Origin: Epiperipatus broadwayi
Taxonomy: Eukaryota > Onychophora > Udeonychophora > Euonychophora > Peripatidae
Assembly: GCA_028023455.1 (NCBI GenBank)
Contig: JAQFVV010000031.1
Coordinates: forward strand, 6,988,926 to 7,052,925
Length of the DNA: 64,000 nt
Direction: 5' to 3'
The position numbers were made by a program, and so were the translations under genes. Below the pieces are notes generated by a model, which had not been told where the DNA came from, searched no databases, and saw nothing but the letters and a program-made list of their open reading frames with translations. This document shows, in pieces, positions 13,831-26,722 of this stretch (positions are counted from its first letter, which is position 1; every line of letters starts with the position of its first letter).

Positions 13831-14946
13831 CATCATCATGCGACTGTGTTCGTATGCTTTAAAATCAACTAAGTACTAAAGACACATACTTGACTGCATA
13901 GAAATACCATTGAATTCCAACCATCCAACCATTTAAGAATTGCGATCATATTTCCATGACTAACAATAATAATCCTTTTTAAATAAAGCTAAAATTATAT
14001 TCCAACTAAAATAGGTAAGGATAATAATAGTAAAATTTGCTATATGAATAAAATAATATTTCTAATTTTAACTTAAATAAATCTTGATTTAAATCTTTAT
14101 AGCATTTTAATCTTTACTCAAGAATATTATATTATGCAAAGAACAAAGCATATGATATTGGATAGCAAAAGACACTTTTATGGAAATCCATACAAATTCA
14201 GAAATTATTAAATAATAATATTAAACAAATTATAATAACATTGCTCTGCAATATAATTTAATTGTAAAATTAATTACTTTAGATCTTATAGCGTTTTAAA
14301 TTAATTTAAGAAAAATCTCTGTTCTAATTTAAGAAATATAATAAAATATAATTTGGATTGTTAAAACAATAAATAATTATCTCTCATGATGACCATTAAT
14401 ACAATCGCAATCACCTTTAATATTATAAATATAATACCAGTACTCTTATAATGAAAATACTTGAATAAAGTTTATTATTTTTTTAATAAAGTAATTGGCA
14501 TATGGATATACAAATATAGCTCTGCTTACACATCTTAAAATAACAAGTTTTGTATTTGAATCCAAAATAAGTCAAATCTTAATACTGTTATCAATTTTAA
14601 ATACAAAAAATAAATTTCTTATATCTGCTATAAGATGAACATATATGATTATAAGACATGATACTCTTATGTAAGATCCAATAATTTTTAATTTCTTCAA
14701 CAGTGATTTTTTAAAAAAATAATTTTTATTGCACAAAAAATAAAATATGCATTGTATTATAGAGTTCATGTTTACAATCATGTCTGACACTTTAAAGCCT
14801 AAGTAGTTTTTAAATTAGATGATGAGTACAGGATTAAAAGTAAAATTTTATGTTATGTTACTTATCAGGGGTGACCTAATTTGGCATATAAATCCCATGG
14901 CATGTAAAGTTTGAGTGTCATGAAAAAATAATATACATGACCATTG
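13331..14946. other. AT-rich non-coding DNA with an (AAT)n tract
   Basis: No gene seen. The main feature is the (AAT)n microsatellite at about 13756-13830. Confidence 0.55.
13756..13830. repeat. (AAT)n microsatellite
   Basis: About 25 AAT units ending in CATCATCATG. Confidence 0.95.
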
Positions 14947-15400
14947 CTAAATATTTAATTGACTCCATGTTTGCTCAGCATGGCTAGGCAGGCATGTTCT
15001 AAGATCACTTTCTTTAGCTTTATATAATAACTTTAGGAAAGTGTCTTCAATAGAACTGGCCAACTCTCTATCAAATAATATCTTACATCTAATCTTCCCT
15101 ATGATAAAATTTGTGAAAGTAGCCAGGTAGATGGAGCCAAAATTTCCATTTTTGAATGCATCATTAAGGTAGATATTTGAAGAATTGTATCCTGTAATCC
15201 TCTGTAGGGCAATATTCCACAACCGAGTTCACCATTCACATTGATAAAGTATGTGTTCAATGGACTCATCAAATCTTCTACCAATATTGTATCAATGTTG
15301 TGTCCCCTCTGATTACAAAGAAACATCCGAGTAGGCAAGGCTCCAAGGTTGACCTTAACCAAAAAATCCACAAACTTTGGTTCCAATTTCAGGATCTTAG
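14947..15400 (-). pseudogene. LINE reverse-transcriptase C-terminal remnant
   Basis: Read on the minus strand, about 15386-15300 gives LEPKFVDFLVKVNLGALPTR. This parallels LEPKYLDFLIKINLNALLT in the plus-strand LINE at 44.35 kb. After a frame shift the sequence continues as DESIEHILYQCEW, a stop codon, then TRLWNIALQRITGYNSS (15270-15180). It is then open to DLRTCLPSHAEQ near 14980. The 'DE.IEH.L..C' pattern is the zinc-finger-like domain (zf-RVT) found after the reverse transcriptase in many non-LTR retrotransposons. The remnant has at least one frameshift and one stop and lacks the RT core, so it is dead. The 3' boundary near 14940 is not marked by a clear poly-A. Confidence 0.75.
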
Positions 15401-16011
15401 TCGGTGTTTTATTGAAGCAATTACATCTTATGAACCAATTATCATATACACTTTAATATAATCATTATCTTCATAATCATTTTCATCAATATGATAAATA
15501 TTTCCAAATAAAATAATTTATTCTCAGTGTGCAATTTAAATATAATATAAATACTGAAACAAATTAAGATCAGCGGTGATGACAAATAGAAAACATAAAT
15601 AACGACAGAACTTTAAATTTTACAAAAATCAATCATTTATTATAAAGAGAAATTTTCATAATTTACAAAAAACACTGCTAAAGTTTTATTTACATTATAT
15701 GAAACATAAAAAATTTCCAGTGAGACAATTGTTTTCACATTTCACTAGAACAAATTTAAAGTTATATATTTTTTAAAAAAAATACAATTGACATCAAACT
15801 AAGTAGTTAATAAATTAATTTCAACAATTAAGTTTTCTTATCTCTTGTCAAATAAACAATACAAATATTTTTCCATATTATTATATTTCCAAATGGGTTA
15901 ACATTTTTTGACTAAGACTGGCATAATTATAAACTTCACTTTACTTTAGTTACATTAATTTATATATATATGGGTATTGTTAAAGGTTGTCTCGATTTGA
16001 TTATTCAATGT
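15401..16011. other. AT-rich non-coding DNA, no gene seen
   Basis: Unique AT-rich sequence between the LINE tail and the PLE 3' remnant. Confidence 0.55.
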
Positions 16012-16098
16012 TATATAGTTGATAAAGACTACAAAGCGTATAGTCGAAAGTACTTCTAAAAGAATATAATTTATGTAAATTGTACTGTATTTTGATAT
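16012..16098 (+). mobile_element. Penelope-like element 3' end remnant
   Basis: This matches the 3' untranslated region of the PLEs at 55.3 and 59.1 kb: TAGTTGA.AA.GACTAC, then TAGT.GAAAGTACTTCTA, then TACTGTATT. As in those copies, the sequence runs straight into (TA)n. It carries the same hammerhead-like arrangement: TTGATAA, one extra A, stem GACTA...TAGTC, GAAA, palindrome AGTACT. No protein-coding part remains. Confidence 0.7.
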
Positions 16099-16122
16099 AT
16101 ATATATATATATATATATTGAT

Positions 16123-16158
<36 letters not shown>

Positions 16159-16171
16159 AATATATATATGA

Positions 16172-16216
<45 letters not shown>
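16099..16216. repeat. (TA)n microsatellite
   Basis: Three (TA)n blocks separated by short interruptions, directly after the PLE 3' remnant. Confidence 0.95.
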
Positions 16217-16224
16217 TTCACTTA

Positions 16225-17257
16225 ATTAATAAGCATATAATACAGGTAACAGTCTCCTTACAGAAGTTCTACTCAATGGTAGATGGAGTAATCAATGAAT
16301 GGAAGAATGTTTGTGCATAAAATTCCTATCTAGTGCCTACTCATCCAATATCCCCAAACTAGTTTTTTTTGCTTGTGGTTTTCATCAGTGAGGATTATTG
16401 GATCTGAGAGTAATGCAGCTAGATCTTAGGATCTAATGCAACCCTTGTACAGGCATCTTTTATCTTTATTTAACAACAAAACTATAAGTCTGTAATAGAA
16501 AATATAATAATATTTTCAATTCAAGCTCATTAACTTATATAGTCATATAGTTCTGAACTCAGTTAAGTACCCATACATTTTGGTGTATTTCATTCTTTAA
16601 CAAACATAGTCATCACTATCCTATTAGGTAGGATTTGTATTAAACCACTAAACATCACATGATCATTTCTTATGCTTACTCAAGTTGTTAAAATAGGGAA
16701 AAACTCTCCATACCATAGTGCCACCTAGTGCAATCCAGAGTAATCATTAAATGCAAAAAGATCTGTGCATAAAATCCCTATCTACTGCCTATTCATTCAA
16801 AACCTCCAGACTAGTTTCTAGTCTGTGGCTTCCATCAGTGAGGATCCTTGGATCTGAGAGCACTGCACCTAGATTTTAGGATCTAATACAACCCTCTAGC
16901 AACCACCTTTTATCTTTATTTAACTACAAAACTATGAACCTGAAATCAAAAACATAATATTTTCAATTCAAGCTTATTAGCTCATATCGTCATATAAGTT
17001 TGAACTCAGTTCATTACCCATAGATTTTGGTGTCTTTGATTCCTCACTGATGAAAGCCACAAGCTAGAATCTAGTCTTGTGATATTGGATGAATAGGCAC
17101 TAGATAGTGATTTAATGCACAAACTTTCTTGCATCCCCTGATTATTCTGCCTTACATTGAATGGCACTACTGAAGGGAGAGTTTTGTCTATTTTAACAGC
17201 TTGAGCAAGCATAAGAAATGGTGATCATGTGATGTTTAGTGGATTAATAAGCATATA
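16225..17257. mobile_element. ~1-kb compound repeat with 15-bp flanking direct repeats
   Basis: The 15-mer ATTAATAAGCATATA occurs at 16225-16239 and 17243-17257, like a target-site duplication. Inside are three partial copies of one sequence. Two are direct, offset by about 452 bases (for example TGTGCATAAAAT at 16312 and 16764). One is inverted (about 17031-17242). Shared landmarks are CATCAGTGAGGAT, TATCTTTATTTAAC, CACTAAACATCACATGATCA and TTATGCTTACTCAAG. The short minus-strand open frame at 17006-17212 lies in the inverted copy and has no recognisable domain. Head-to-tail plus inverted partial copies and a long target duplication fit a retroelement of PLE or SINE type better than a DNA transposon. 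The family is not one I can name. Confidence 0.75.
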
Positions 17258-20200
17258 CTTTGTTTCAATTAACTATTAACTGTTTAGAAATAACTAAGCT
17301 TTTCAGAAGTATAATTTCTAAAAAAAATCAATATTCTTATGAATAAATTCCAATACTTTGAAATAATAATAATTTAAATCTTAGTTAAAATAGTTTTAAG
17401 TTCAAAAGCAATGTATTATGTGTGTGAAATGTCTTCTAATTGCTAATTTATAATTGAATAAACTGATCTATATTGCTTTTATGATTATTTGGCTAAAATC
17501 ATGATTATTTCAATTTGTGTATTTAAATTATCATTAAAGTTACTTATGTGTAATGCTAAGGAATACTCTTAGTACTATTGACCCTGAACATATAAAGATT
17601 ATAAGTCCTATATTTTGTAACTACTTACAAATATTTAAGTGTATGTGGATAGAATACCTTTCATCAAGATTTTAACATATAATTGCTAAATTAAGTGGGA
17701 TGTCTGTAATTGTGTTCTTTTATAAAGACATTTGAATAACTGAAAATAAGAAAATCACATGAATTACATCACAATGGCCAAAATCTGCACACATGGCTAG
17801 GAAACTTATATTTACCCTATGACTTATTATATGCACTACAGGAATAAAACATAAAAATACTGAACACCTTTATAAAGCAACAATTACATTTCAACAAGAA
17901 ATCCTTAAGTTTAAAACACTATAAGCACATCTAAGAAATAAATGACAAGCATAATATTGTGGAACCATTTTAAACAACAGCTGAGATTTGACTTGAAAAT
18001 AACATAAAATTCGACCACAAAAATTAATAGTTGTTTAATAGCAGGACTATAGTCACTCTAATTTAATTATTATTCACTAATGTAGGCTAATAATAACAAT
18101 AGCATACACAAAAATAAAATACACATGTAAACAAATGTATAATAAGACAATTTACCATATAACATATATACGATCATGACCATGCCAATAATCAATCCTC
18201 AGAAATATCATTCACTCCAATACAAATATTTATAAATTTTAGTAATATAGTATAATGATAACAATAACACACACACATAGCAATAAAATACACATGTAAA
18301 TAAATGTTTAATAAAACAATTTAATATAACATATATACTATTATGACCATGCCAATAATCAAACATAAGAAGCCTCATTTACTCTGATGCAAATATTCTT
18401 TATAAACTCCAAATGGCAATTAGCATGATGTGAGAAATAATATTTATAACCCAATATATTCTAGGTTGTTTTACCTTTAAATTCTGAAATAATATTAACT
18501 GACTTAAGCATATGAAAACAATTATAGTAAATATACAATTCTAAATAAATAATTTAATTACCAAAATGTTATTATTTAGTAACACTTATCCAGCAAGATT
18601 TTGTTGAAACGTCAAAATAAAGTTATTACTGACCACATCTTAAATAAACCTAGATTATATTAGTTCTTACCCACACATAACACATTTTAAAATTTAACAT
18701 GACAAATTTTAAACATAATAAATTTCTTAAAGTATATCAATTTAAAATTAAAAATAAAAATGAAAATAAGAACAAAAGTTAAATTTCTATTTACCAACAC
18801 TCCTCCAACAATAAATTTAAAAGTAACTTACAACTAAGTAGTTTTCCCCATTTATTCATAGTTCTGAAAATAAATGTAAAATAGTAACAGATGAAAACTA
18901 ACAGTGAAATTCAGAAAAAGTGTATTCTCAAGAATTTCATTCTTTCATTTATAAGTGATTCTAGTTTAGAAGAAATCTTTTTTTTCTCTCATTTTGGATA
19001 CAGTTTCCAAATAAAATGTATTTTTTGTAAATTACAAATTTACTGTAGCAGTTGGGTTAATTTATAAAACATTTCATTTATACATGTATACAACTTAATA
19101 TTAGTTTATAATTGTGCTTTCAAAAGCAAAAATAAAAGTCTTATCAAAATTTATATTTTGTCCATTCCAACATAGGTTATTATAATATATCCTATGTATA
19201 AGTAATAGCTTCAGTTTAAACTTTTTTCTTCAAAAAACAGACTGATATACTGTTGCAATAAATATTGATTTAAATAATATTTATATTTTAGCCATTCCAT
19301 TATAAATCTCATAACACATTATATGCATAAAATAATAATTTAAGTTTTAATATTTTTCATTTTTGAAAGTTATTACAACATTACAATAGGAGCAAGAGTA
19401 AATAATTATAATAGCAGTTCTGTATTAAAATGTTTATGAAAAGATTAAATAGGTCTCTTCATATAGGACTAATACTAAGTTATTTTAAAATCATTATAAT
19501 GTCAATAAACAAACAGAGAATGGTTTATAAAATATAACAAATTCTTACATAATACACCATTTCTCTGCCAGTTGTTTCATTATGATTAAACTTTTTACAT
19601 AAACTTAAGCAAGAATTCCAGCAGCAATGTAATTTTGTCAAAGTCATTCTATATATTTTTCCTTTTCTCCAATTGTTATGACAAGCAATATCAATGCAGC
19701 TTTTTTTCTTGAGATTTGATTGGTTACTTTCTGTTCCAAATTAATATTGCTTTAACAGGATAAAATTTTATACACATTTTTAAAAAAATAATATTAATTG
19801 GTTTTTTTTAGAAAAAAATATTTATATATATCTATCTATATTTCCACTTTATTGATAATTTCCCCACACACATGCACAACTATTCTTTCTCTGTTTTATA
19901 GCCAATCTAATTCAATTGATCACCTGACCTCTGATGAAATCAATCATCCAATAATATTGATTTCATTCTTAACTTTTAACTTCTATTTTTAGACTTAATT
20001 AAAATAAAAAAAATTAAAAAAGAATAACAGTTAATTATATAATATTTTAACTTTTAATAAAATATTTTTTATAATTATTTAATAAACAAAATATTATCCA
20101 AATAACATTATATAACAAATTATTTCTCATATTTATTTATTAAGTATTAAATATAAATCAATTCTTTAATACATTTTAGATAAAATAATTATTATTATAA

Positions 20201-21433
20201 CAAATTAAATACTGTAACACACATGTAATCATATGAACCTACCCATTTATAATTAGAAATGCTTTAATTGGACATTGCTTTTTCTTTATATAATATCCCC
20301 TATTGAGTAATTTAAAATATTTCAACTAACTAATATTGTTTATTTAATTTATCATTATTATAATTGACCATAGGATTGATTGCTTCAAATATATTCATAC
20401 ACAGTTTTATTTTGCTGTAATTCCCGAGATTTCATGTAACTGTTGGGAATTTTAGTTTATTTTAAAGCTTAAAACTTACTGTAAGATGCTGCTCTCTCTT
20501 GAATTATTTTACAAGTAAAATATCAATAATATAAAGTGTTCTAAGTTTGAAAAAAGAGAGAAGCCACACCATTGTAAATTCTGATTGGCTGCTTCGATTT
20601 TTGCCAAAAAAAACTAATTTGCATTGATCTAACTTCTGTTTTGACTTTCAAAATAAAAATTAATGTCTTCAAATGTTTTTATTTATTATTTTTCTTATAT
20701 ATTATGAACTATTTTCATAAAATATATTGAAAATATAGTTATTTCAGAAAAATAATAAGATTCTAGTAAAATATTATTTACTATTTCACAACATAAATTG
20801 AGAAAGTTGATGATGTATGCAACATTTTATAATTGGTTAGGAACATTGTTTTTAAATTACCCACTATAAAATATTTTTATAAGAATAAATAGAAAATTAT
20901 TTTTGAAAAAACATTCAATCATTTTCATAATCTGAAAAATTATTAATATACTTTTTACAAACGAATCTAAAACAAATATAATATTAAAAGATGAATATAT
21001 TTTTATTGCTGATTCTGTAATTGACCAATCAAAAGTTTAGAGTTTTAAATCACTCAGCCACCTAGATTTGCAGACAATTGAAGAGTTAAGCTTACTCAAA
21101 ATATAAACTATATTATTTTAACAAGTATTTGTATATTATTTATTTTTAAATGACATTACAATTTAGACTTATTAATACATTATGTATATGCATTTTAAAT
21201 ATTACTTAATACATTAATAAAATTATATAAAGTAAATTTAAGTATAATTACTTTAATTTTAATCTCAAATGGTTACACAAAACACAACTCATCAAAATTT
21301 AAAATTTTAATCATTTTGTGCATTTAACTATTTTAATTAGGGCATAAGACTTAATTAAATGGGTACATTATATAATTTAAACACAAGTATATTGTCTATG
21401 ATGAACTTCATGTTATTAGAAGGCATTCAAGCT
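17258..21433. other. AT-rich non-coding DNA, no gene seen
   Basis: About 4.2 kb of very AT-rich sequence. A weak duplication is visible: about 18060-18200 and 18240-18380 share ATAGTATAATGATAACAATA-like text, ACACATGTAAA.AAATGT, TAATAA.ACAATTTA, ACATATATAC and GACCATGCCAATAATCAA. No exon or RNA gene. Confidence 0.5.
18085..18365. repeat. Diverged tandem duplication, ~180-bp unit
   Basis: The order ATAACAATA, AAAATACACATGTAAA, AACAATTTA, CATATATAC, GACCATGCCAATAATCAA occurs twice, at about 18093-18196 and 18258-18362. The copies differ by scattered substitutions and indels. Confidence 0.6.
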
Positions 21434-21504
21434 TAGACTTTCAAGCTCCCTACAACTATCTATTACATTTCACACAACTGATATGCATTACCACTTACAT
21501 GTGA

Positions 21505-21575
21505 AAAATATAATCACTGATATATGTTTTGTGCTGATCCAGCACATATTAGTTGGTCCATATAAGTATAATCGG
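21505..21575 (-). ncRNA. Hammerhead-like ribozyme remnant, copy R1-left
   Basis: On the minus strand the order is GGACCAA, CTAATAT (decayed core matching CTGATGA), stem GTGCTG, loop GAT, stem CAGCAC, then AAAAC (GAAAC with G12 changed), then ATAT. The 6-bp stem II is perfect although the core has decayed. Part of a repeat family with at least four more copies in this window. Confidence 0.55.
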
Positions 21576-21654
21576 CACTCAATTTATATTAAAATAGAAA
21601 ATCTTCAAACTTTCATGGTCAGGCATCAATCTTCTCTATTGAACAACTTTTTAA

Positions 21655-21712
21655 TGTTCCATGTCATTGAAAATCTGGTTCAGCACTAAATATGTATATT
21701 GGAGATTATTTA
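21655..21712 (+). ncRNA. Hammerhead-like ribozyme remnant, copy R1-right
   Basis: Contains CTGGTTCAGCAC followed by TAAATATGTATATTGGAGATTAT. It aligns base for base with the family pattern (stem II 3' strand, GAAAC with changes, palindromic ACATGT-like stem III, stem I 3' strand TTGGAGATCAT). The 5' core is badly decayed. Confidence 0.45.
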
Positions 21713-22094
21713 TGTGTATCAGTTATATAAGATGAGGTAGATAGCTGTAGGGAGTTTGAAATATTGAGTTTAAATCCCTTCCAATTACATTAATTTCAGG
21801 ATAGACAATGCACTTGTATTTAAATATTACATATTCAGGCTGTATTGTGCCTATCTCTCTTTTGAATATTTAAATGGACACATCAAACTCCTATACATGG
21901 GGGATCTTAAAGTCAACATGGGTATGACAATAATATTGGCATAAACAAGGGATTTGCGTATTCCATCAATCAGATTTTTAATGATATGGATAGCTGAACA
22001 GTTGGAGAGTGGAAAAGATTGAAGCCCATCCATTACAGTTTGAAGATTTGTTATCTTAATATAAACTGAGCACTAATTTTATTTATGTGTAGGA

Positions 22095-22152
22095 GATGAT
22101 TTGGATCAATTGATGGGTGTGGAGATAGCATGAAATGTGTGAGATCATTTAA
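22095..22152 (+). ncRNA. Hammerhead-like ribozyme remnant, copy R2
   Basis: The order is GATGATTTGGATCAA, then TTGATGG (core CTGATGA with two changes), then a decayed stem II (GTGTGGAGATAGCAT), then an intact GAAA, then TGTGTG and AGATCATTT. The outer stem I pairing ATGAT with ATCAT is kept. This copy supplies the G12 that the others lost. Confidence 0.55.
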
Positions 22153-22261
22153 TTTTTTTACATATATGTGGGCATGTATATCAGTTGTTTAAAATGGAGT
22201 AGATAGTTGTAGGGAGCTTGAAAGTCTGAATTCATCTTTTTTCTAAACAATCATTTTTCTC

Positions 22262-22263
<2 letters not shown>

Positions 22264-22318
<55 letters not shown>
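22264..22318. repeat. (AT)n microsatellite
   Basis: About 27 AT units. Confidence 0.97.
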
Positions 22319-22320
<2 letters not shown>

Positions 22321-23959
22321 TAATTATTTTGTTTTTTTTATTTAAATTATTACAGTCTAGTGAAAAATTATTAATATTTTCCACTCTATGCCCTCATTTT
22401 TCTCTCAAGATTTTTAATTTTAATATTAAATAAGAAACCATATTATCCATTGTTATTATAAATATTTTCAACTTATACTAATATATTATTTTTGTTCACC
22501 TTTTGTCTTACATCCATATATGTCAGCAGATAAATTAAAATCTTTCTTTTATTCTCATTTAGTTTATTACTCTTTTAAATCTAAATATTTTGTTTTAAAT
22601 TTAAATAACCCATATTTTCAACTATTATTATCCTAATAATCAGTTTCATTGTGTATCTTATTTTGTTATAATATTTGAATTTTTAACACACATTTTAACT
22701 TCCAAGTATTTTTTTTTCTTTAGCCTATTATATATTTATTCCAATTTCTAATGTATTGTGAAAATTTACATTTTAATATTACGTTCAGCACACTTTTGTA
22801 TGTGTTAAAATGTAATCCCCATATATGACTGTTACATATTTTTATTATATATTCAGCTAACATATCTGTCATCTTTTTCAATTGATACAATTAACAATTA
22901 TTTTAACAAGTCTGTTTTCATAGGCAATTATAAACTTTCAAATATTTTAATTTTCTATCGGTATTTTAGTATATAAAGTTTTATTTGCATCCAAATGTTT
23001 TTTTTTCTCAAGTGGATATCTCACTCATTTTTGTACCATTTTTATAATTCTCAATATTTTTTAAGTATGGTGAACTGCAACATTGCAATAAGTTGAAACC
23101 AGTACAATTACATTTTTCCATAACACACAACACAGCCAAGGCTATTATAGGCAAATGGTAGCAATATTTTAGCTGACTATGTTTTGATGTAACATTTCTT
23201 ATCAAATTAACTTCTTTTATTATAGTGTACAATTCATTTTATTAGTAAGTTTAATCTCTAATAAGTATAAGATTCTACTTCTTGTCTTTTTCTATTTATT
23301 AATTATTAATCCGTTTTATTTTTCCTTATTAAATTTAAAACTATTTTATTTTTTTTTCCTTCATGTTCTTTTTACCTTTTGTTTACTACTAAACCACATT
23401 GACGTTTTATGTTGTTGTTTGACAATAAAATATTCACAATAATAATAGATTACATCGGAATAAAGATAAATGTTGCATCTTGCATAAACTTAATATAACA
23501 AAATAATAATAAGGCTGAAAAAATAGACCAATATTATAAAATAAATAAAATGTAAACATTTCTAAAGTTATTAATTTTAAATCTAGTAAATTTTAAAATA
23601 AGATTTTTAACACTTATAAAATTTTGATTAACATTCTATTGGTGAATTTTTGCTATTAGAGAAAAAAAATTTTTTTTTTTTTTTTTTTTTCAGTTTCATT
23701 TTCAAAGGAAATACAAGTTATTTCAAATTATAACTTAATTTTTTTTATAGACATACATTTGCAAGTTTTTGTTTTTATCAGTGCATTTTCTATCTTAGTT
23801 TAATCATATTACATTTATCTATCAGCTTAGAATTCAGACTAACCTTTCACACTACGGTTACATTTAAAACATTTAATTCACTTTTCATATGGGTAAGGTA
23901 AATATCACATGCCATAATTTAACTTCTTATACTAATTTATATAGATACTTAATCTTAAC

Positions 23960-23962
<3 letters not shown>
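22319..23962. other. AT-rich non-coding DNA, no gene seen
   Basis: T-rich sequence with a run of T at 23670-23690. The minus-strand frame at 23008-23232 has a Cys-rich stretch (VMEKCNCTGFNLLQCC) but no splice context or family I recognise, so I leave it uncalled. Confidence 0.5.
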
Positions 23963-24021
<59 letters not shown>

Positions 24022-24285
24022 TATATATATATATATATATAGAGAGAGATAGATAGGTAAATGTTTGGTAAGTAGCTAGGCAAGAAAGTAGATAGGTAGA
24101 TAAGTAAATAAAAATATAAGTAGGTAGATAAGTGGCTAGGTAGGTAGGTAACTAGACAGGAATGTAAGTAGATGTATGGGTATATTGGTAGTTGGACAGA
24201 CATTAAGATGGGACAAAGACATATAGCTATGTGGACAGGTAAAGAAACAGTCAGGCAATTGGGCAGACAAACAGACACAAATTAA
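23963..24285. repeat. (TA)n-(GA)n tract with degenerate tetranucleotide array
   Basis: (TA)n and (GA)n blocks run to about 24050. They are followed by a degenerate GTAG/GATA/GGCA array to about 24285, the mirror image in composition of the TATC array at 12.7-13.2 kb. Confidence 0.9.
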
Positions 24286-24781
24286 AATAGCTTAGTTAAC
24301 CAGTATAAAAATTTCTGTACTCACAATTTAAATACATGCGACTTTATGGAAATATATTAATGACTTTAAGTAATCATTTACTAAGCTAGACATTATTTAA
24401 TAAATAATATGTCAGCAAAATTATTGAGGTATAAACATGTCATATTTTTGACCCATGTTGTAGGAATTTTTTGCTATTAGATAAAAAAATTTTTTCTGTT
24501 TTATTATTGAATGAAGTTCTTTCACAATGTAATATATGTATGTTAATTTTTCTAAAGCAGAAGTTTAAAAATAAATAAAGTTAATCTAAAATATCAATGT
24601 TTCAAAGAAAATAAATAAATTAATAAATAGAAAACAATAAACAAAAATTCCATTAGTAAAAATCAATAAAAAAGAGTTTGACAAAAGATGGTTTTTGTTT
24701 GACATAATGCAAACTTTTATTTGAATAATTTCTTCTAAAAATTATTGGACTACAATGTAAGCTTTAAATAACTATAGGTAA

Positions 24782-24844
<63 letters not shown>

Positions 24845-25937
24845 AACAAATGAAAAAGTTAGTACTGTAAACTTATTTATTATCTAATATAAGACATTGC
24901 TGAACATGAATAATGTGATTTTGGTTTTTCTAATGAACTCTCATTTTTAATTATTCTTCATTTTTTTTATTGAAAAAATATAGAAATCTGGGAAACAAAA
25001 TTAAAATACAATCTATTTTTTTTCTTAAACTGCAATAAAAATATCTAACATAGTTTTAACTCTCTTGTATTGTACTGACACTTGGACATTTTTTTTTCTT
25101 TTGTTGTAAACTTTCAACTTTATTTTAATATCAAATCATTATTACATATCTGAATATAATACATTTGACTTCATTTGATAAATATTATAATTAAATAAAT
25201 TTTACCAAATGACATTTAAATTTTTCAATTCTTTTAAAAATTAGATTTTAATCAAAATAAAGCACTGTTTTGTCATTCAGTCATCAGGGAGAGCAGATTA
25301 GTTTCAGAAAAAGAATGAAATCATTTTTATTTCACATTTGTATTTAAAATGTGATTGAGTACATATCAATATCTGTAATCACATAAATTGATAACATTTT
25401 TCTAAATGAATTGTAATTAAATTCTAAGTACTAAAAGCAATAAATAAGAAAAGCTTCAATGAAAATGTATACTATCATGAGCTAAGCACTTTCAATCTCT
25501 TGTTTATAACCAAGATATCAAAAGCACTTAAGTCAAGTTAACATATGTATACATTGAAACTTTTTTTTTATTTTCATGTCTTTAGCACTTAGAATTTAAT
25601 AGTAATATCAGATAAATCTATAAAGTATGCAGTTAAAAGTTTAAATTTTTTCAATAAATCTTACATAGTGTTATATTATGAAAAACTGTGAGCAATGTCA
25701 TATTATTAAACAGCATGTATTTGGCACCTTGATAATTTGCATATTAATATTATGCAGAAAATATGACCTTTTATATTTAAAAAGAAAATGATTACATGGA
25801 AAATAAATATGTAATTACATATACTCTTGATTTGTAATAATTATTACAAAATTATTAAAAAAAATTTTTTTCCAAAACTATCAATATTTTAAACAAGACA
25901 TTTATTTTATATAGCACAATGATTTATAAACTGTATT
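24286..25937. other. AT-rich non-coding DNA with (TA)n
   Basis: No gene. (TA)n occupies about 24788-24840. Confidence 0.55.
24788..24840. repeat. (AT)n microsatellite
   Basis: About 26 AT units. Confidence 0.97.
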
Positions 25938-26722
25938 ACCAATAAGTCAATAAGCTAATGCACATACACTTTGTAGATGTCATTATATAAATGAATACTT
26001 CCATTTTTTCAAATGCAAGATAAAGTCTTTGGTAAAAGATAGAATGAATCCATTTGTCTTTTTAACTCAAACATATACGTATGGGCATTTCTTAAATGTT
26101 TGAAAATGAGAGCATGAAGTTGTTAATTGATCACTTTAAATTACTTTTTTACTACATGAATAAATGATGCTTGTAAATTTTTTAGAATTTATGATAGGTC
26201 ATTCTTATTAAATTAAAAATATGTAAACAATACATTTATTTTATATAGTGTGATGTTTTTATGAATTGTAATATCAATAAGCCAATAAGCTAATGCACAT
26301 GCACTTTGTAGATGTAACTATATAAAAGTGGGAGTATTAATTTATATAGTGACATCTACAATGCGCATGTGCATTAGCTTATTGGCATTACAGTTTATAA
26401 AAAATATCATGCTATATAAAATAAATGTCTTGTTTACATATGTTTAATTTAATAAAAATGACATATCATAAATTCTAGAAATTTCACAAGTATCATTCAT
26501 TCGCATAGTAAAAACGTAATTTAAAGTGATCAATTAACAACTTCACACTCTCATTTTCAAACACTTAAGATTTGCCCATACATATATGTTTGGGTCAAAA
26601 AGATATATGGATTCATTCTATCTTTTCCCAAAGACTTTATCTTGTGTTTGAAAAAGTGGGAGTATTCATTTATATAGTAACATCTACAAAGTGCATATGC
26701 ATTAGCTTATTGGCTTATTGGT
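25938..26722. mobile_element. ~785-bp foldback element (near-symmetrical palindrome)
   Basis: The left arm (25938-26324) and right arm (26343-26722) are reverse complements with scattered differences; the spacer is 18 bases. Each arm is itself bounded by a shorter repeat (AATAAGCTAATGCACAT..ACTTTGTAGATGT), so the element reads A-B-A then A'-B'-A'. The left A copies extend outward into TTTATTTTATATAG (25904 and 26237). The 13-mer TATCAATATTTTA occurs just outside both ends (25879 and 26722) and may be a target duplication. No transposase is present. The frame at 26572-26769 is part of the arm, not a gene. Confidence 0.88.

Larger units (their letters stand above)
21434..22240. mobile_element. 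Cluster of hammerhead-bearing repeat copies (inverted arrangement)
   Basis: The terminal sequence GACTTTCAAGCTCCCTACAA is at 21437. Its reverse complement is at the far end (22209-22235, TTGTAGGGAGCTTGAAAGTC), and a third copy lies at about 21740-21765. The inner shared block (TTTATATTAA..AT..AAATCTTCAAACT) is at about 21575-21612 on the plus strand and 22028-22065 on the minus strand. It is also at 36.19 kb. Each arm has a decayed hammerhead-like core. The cluster therefore holds at least two partial copies facing each other plus a third terminal fragment. The reading frame at 21851-22033 (-) spans conserved repeat sequence but matches no protein I know. Confidence 0.8.

Noticed and set aside
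17041-17110. CTGATGA followed by a hairpin, suggesting a hammerhead core
   Set aside because: After the hairpin there is no GAAA box in this or the two sister copies (ATATTGGATG instead), so the pattern is not conserved as a hammerhead.
19925-19970. CTGATGAAATCAAT..ATTGATT, another possible core and stem II
   Set aside because: The stem is followed by TCATTC, not GAAA, and no second copy is seen.
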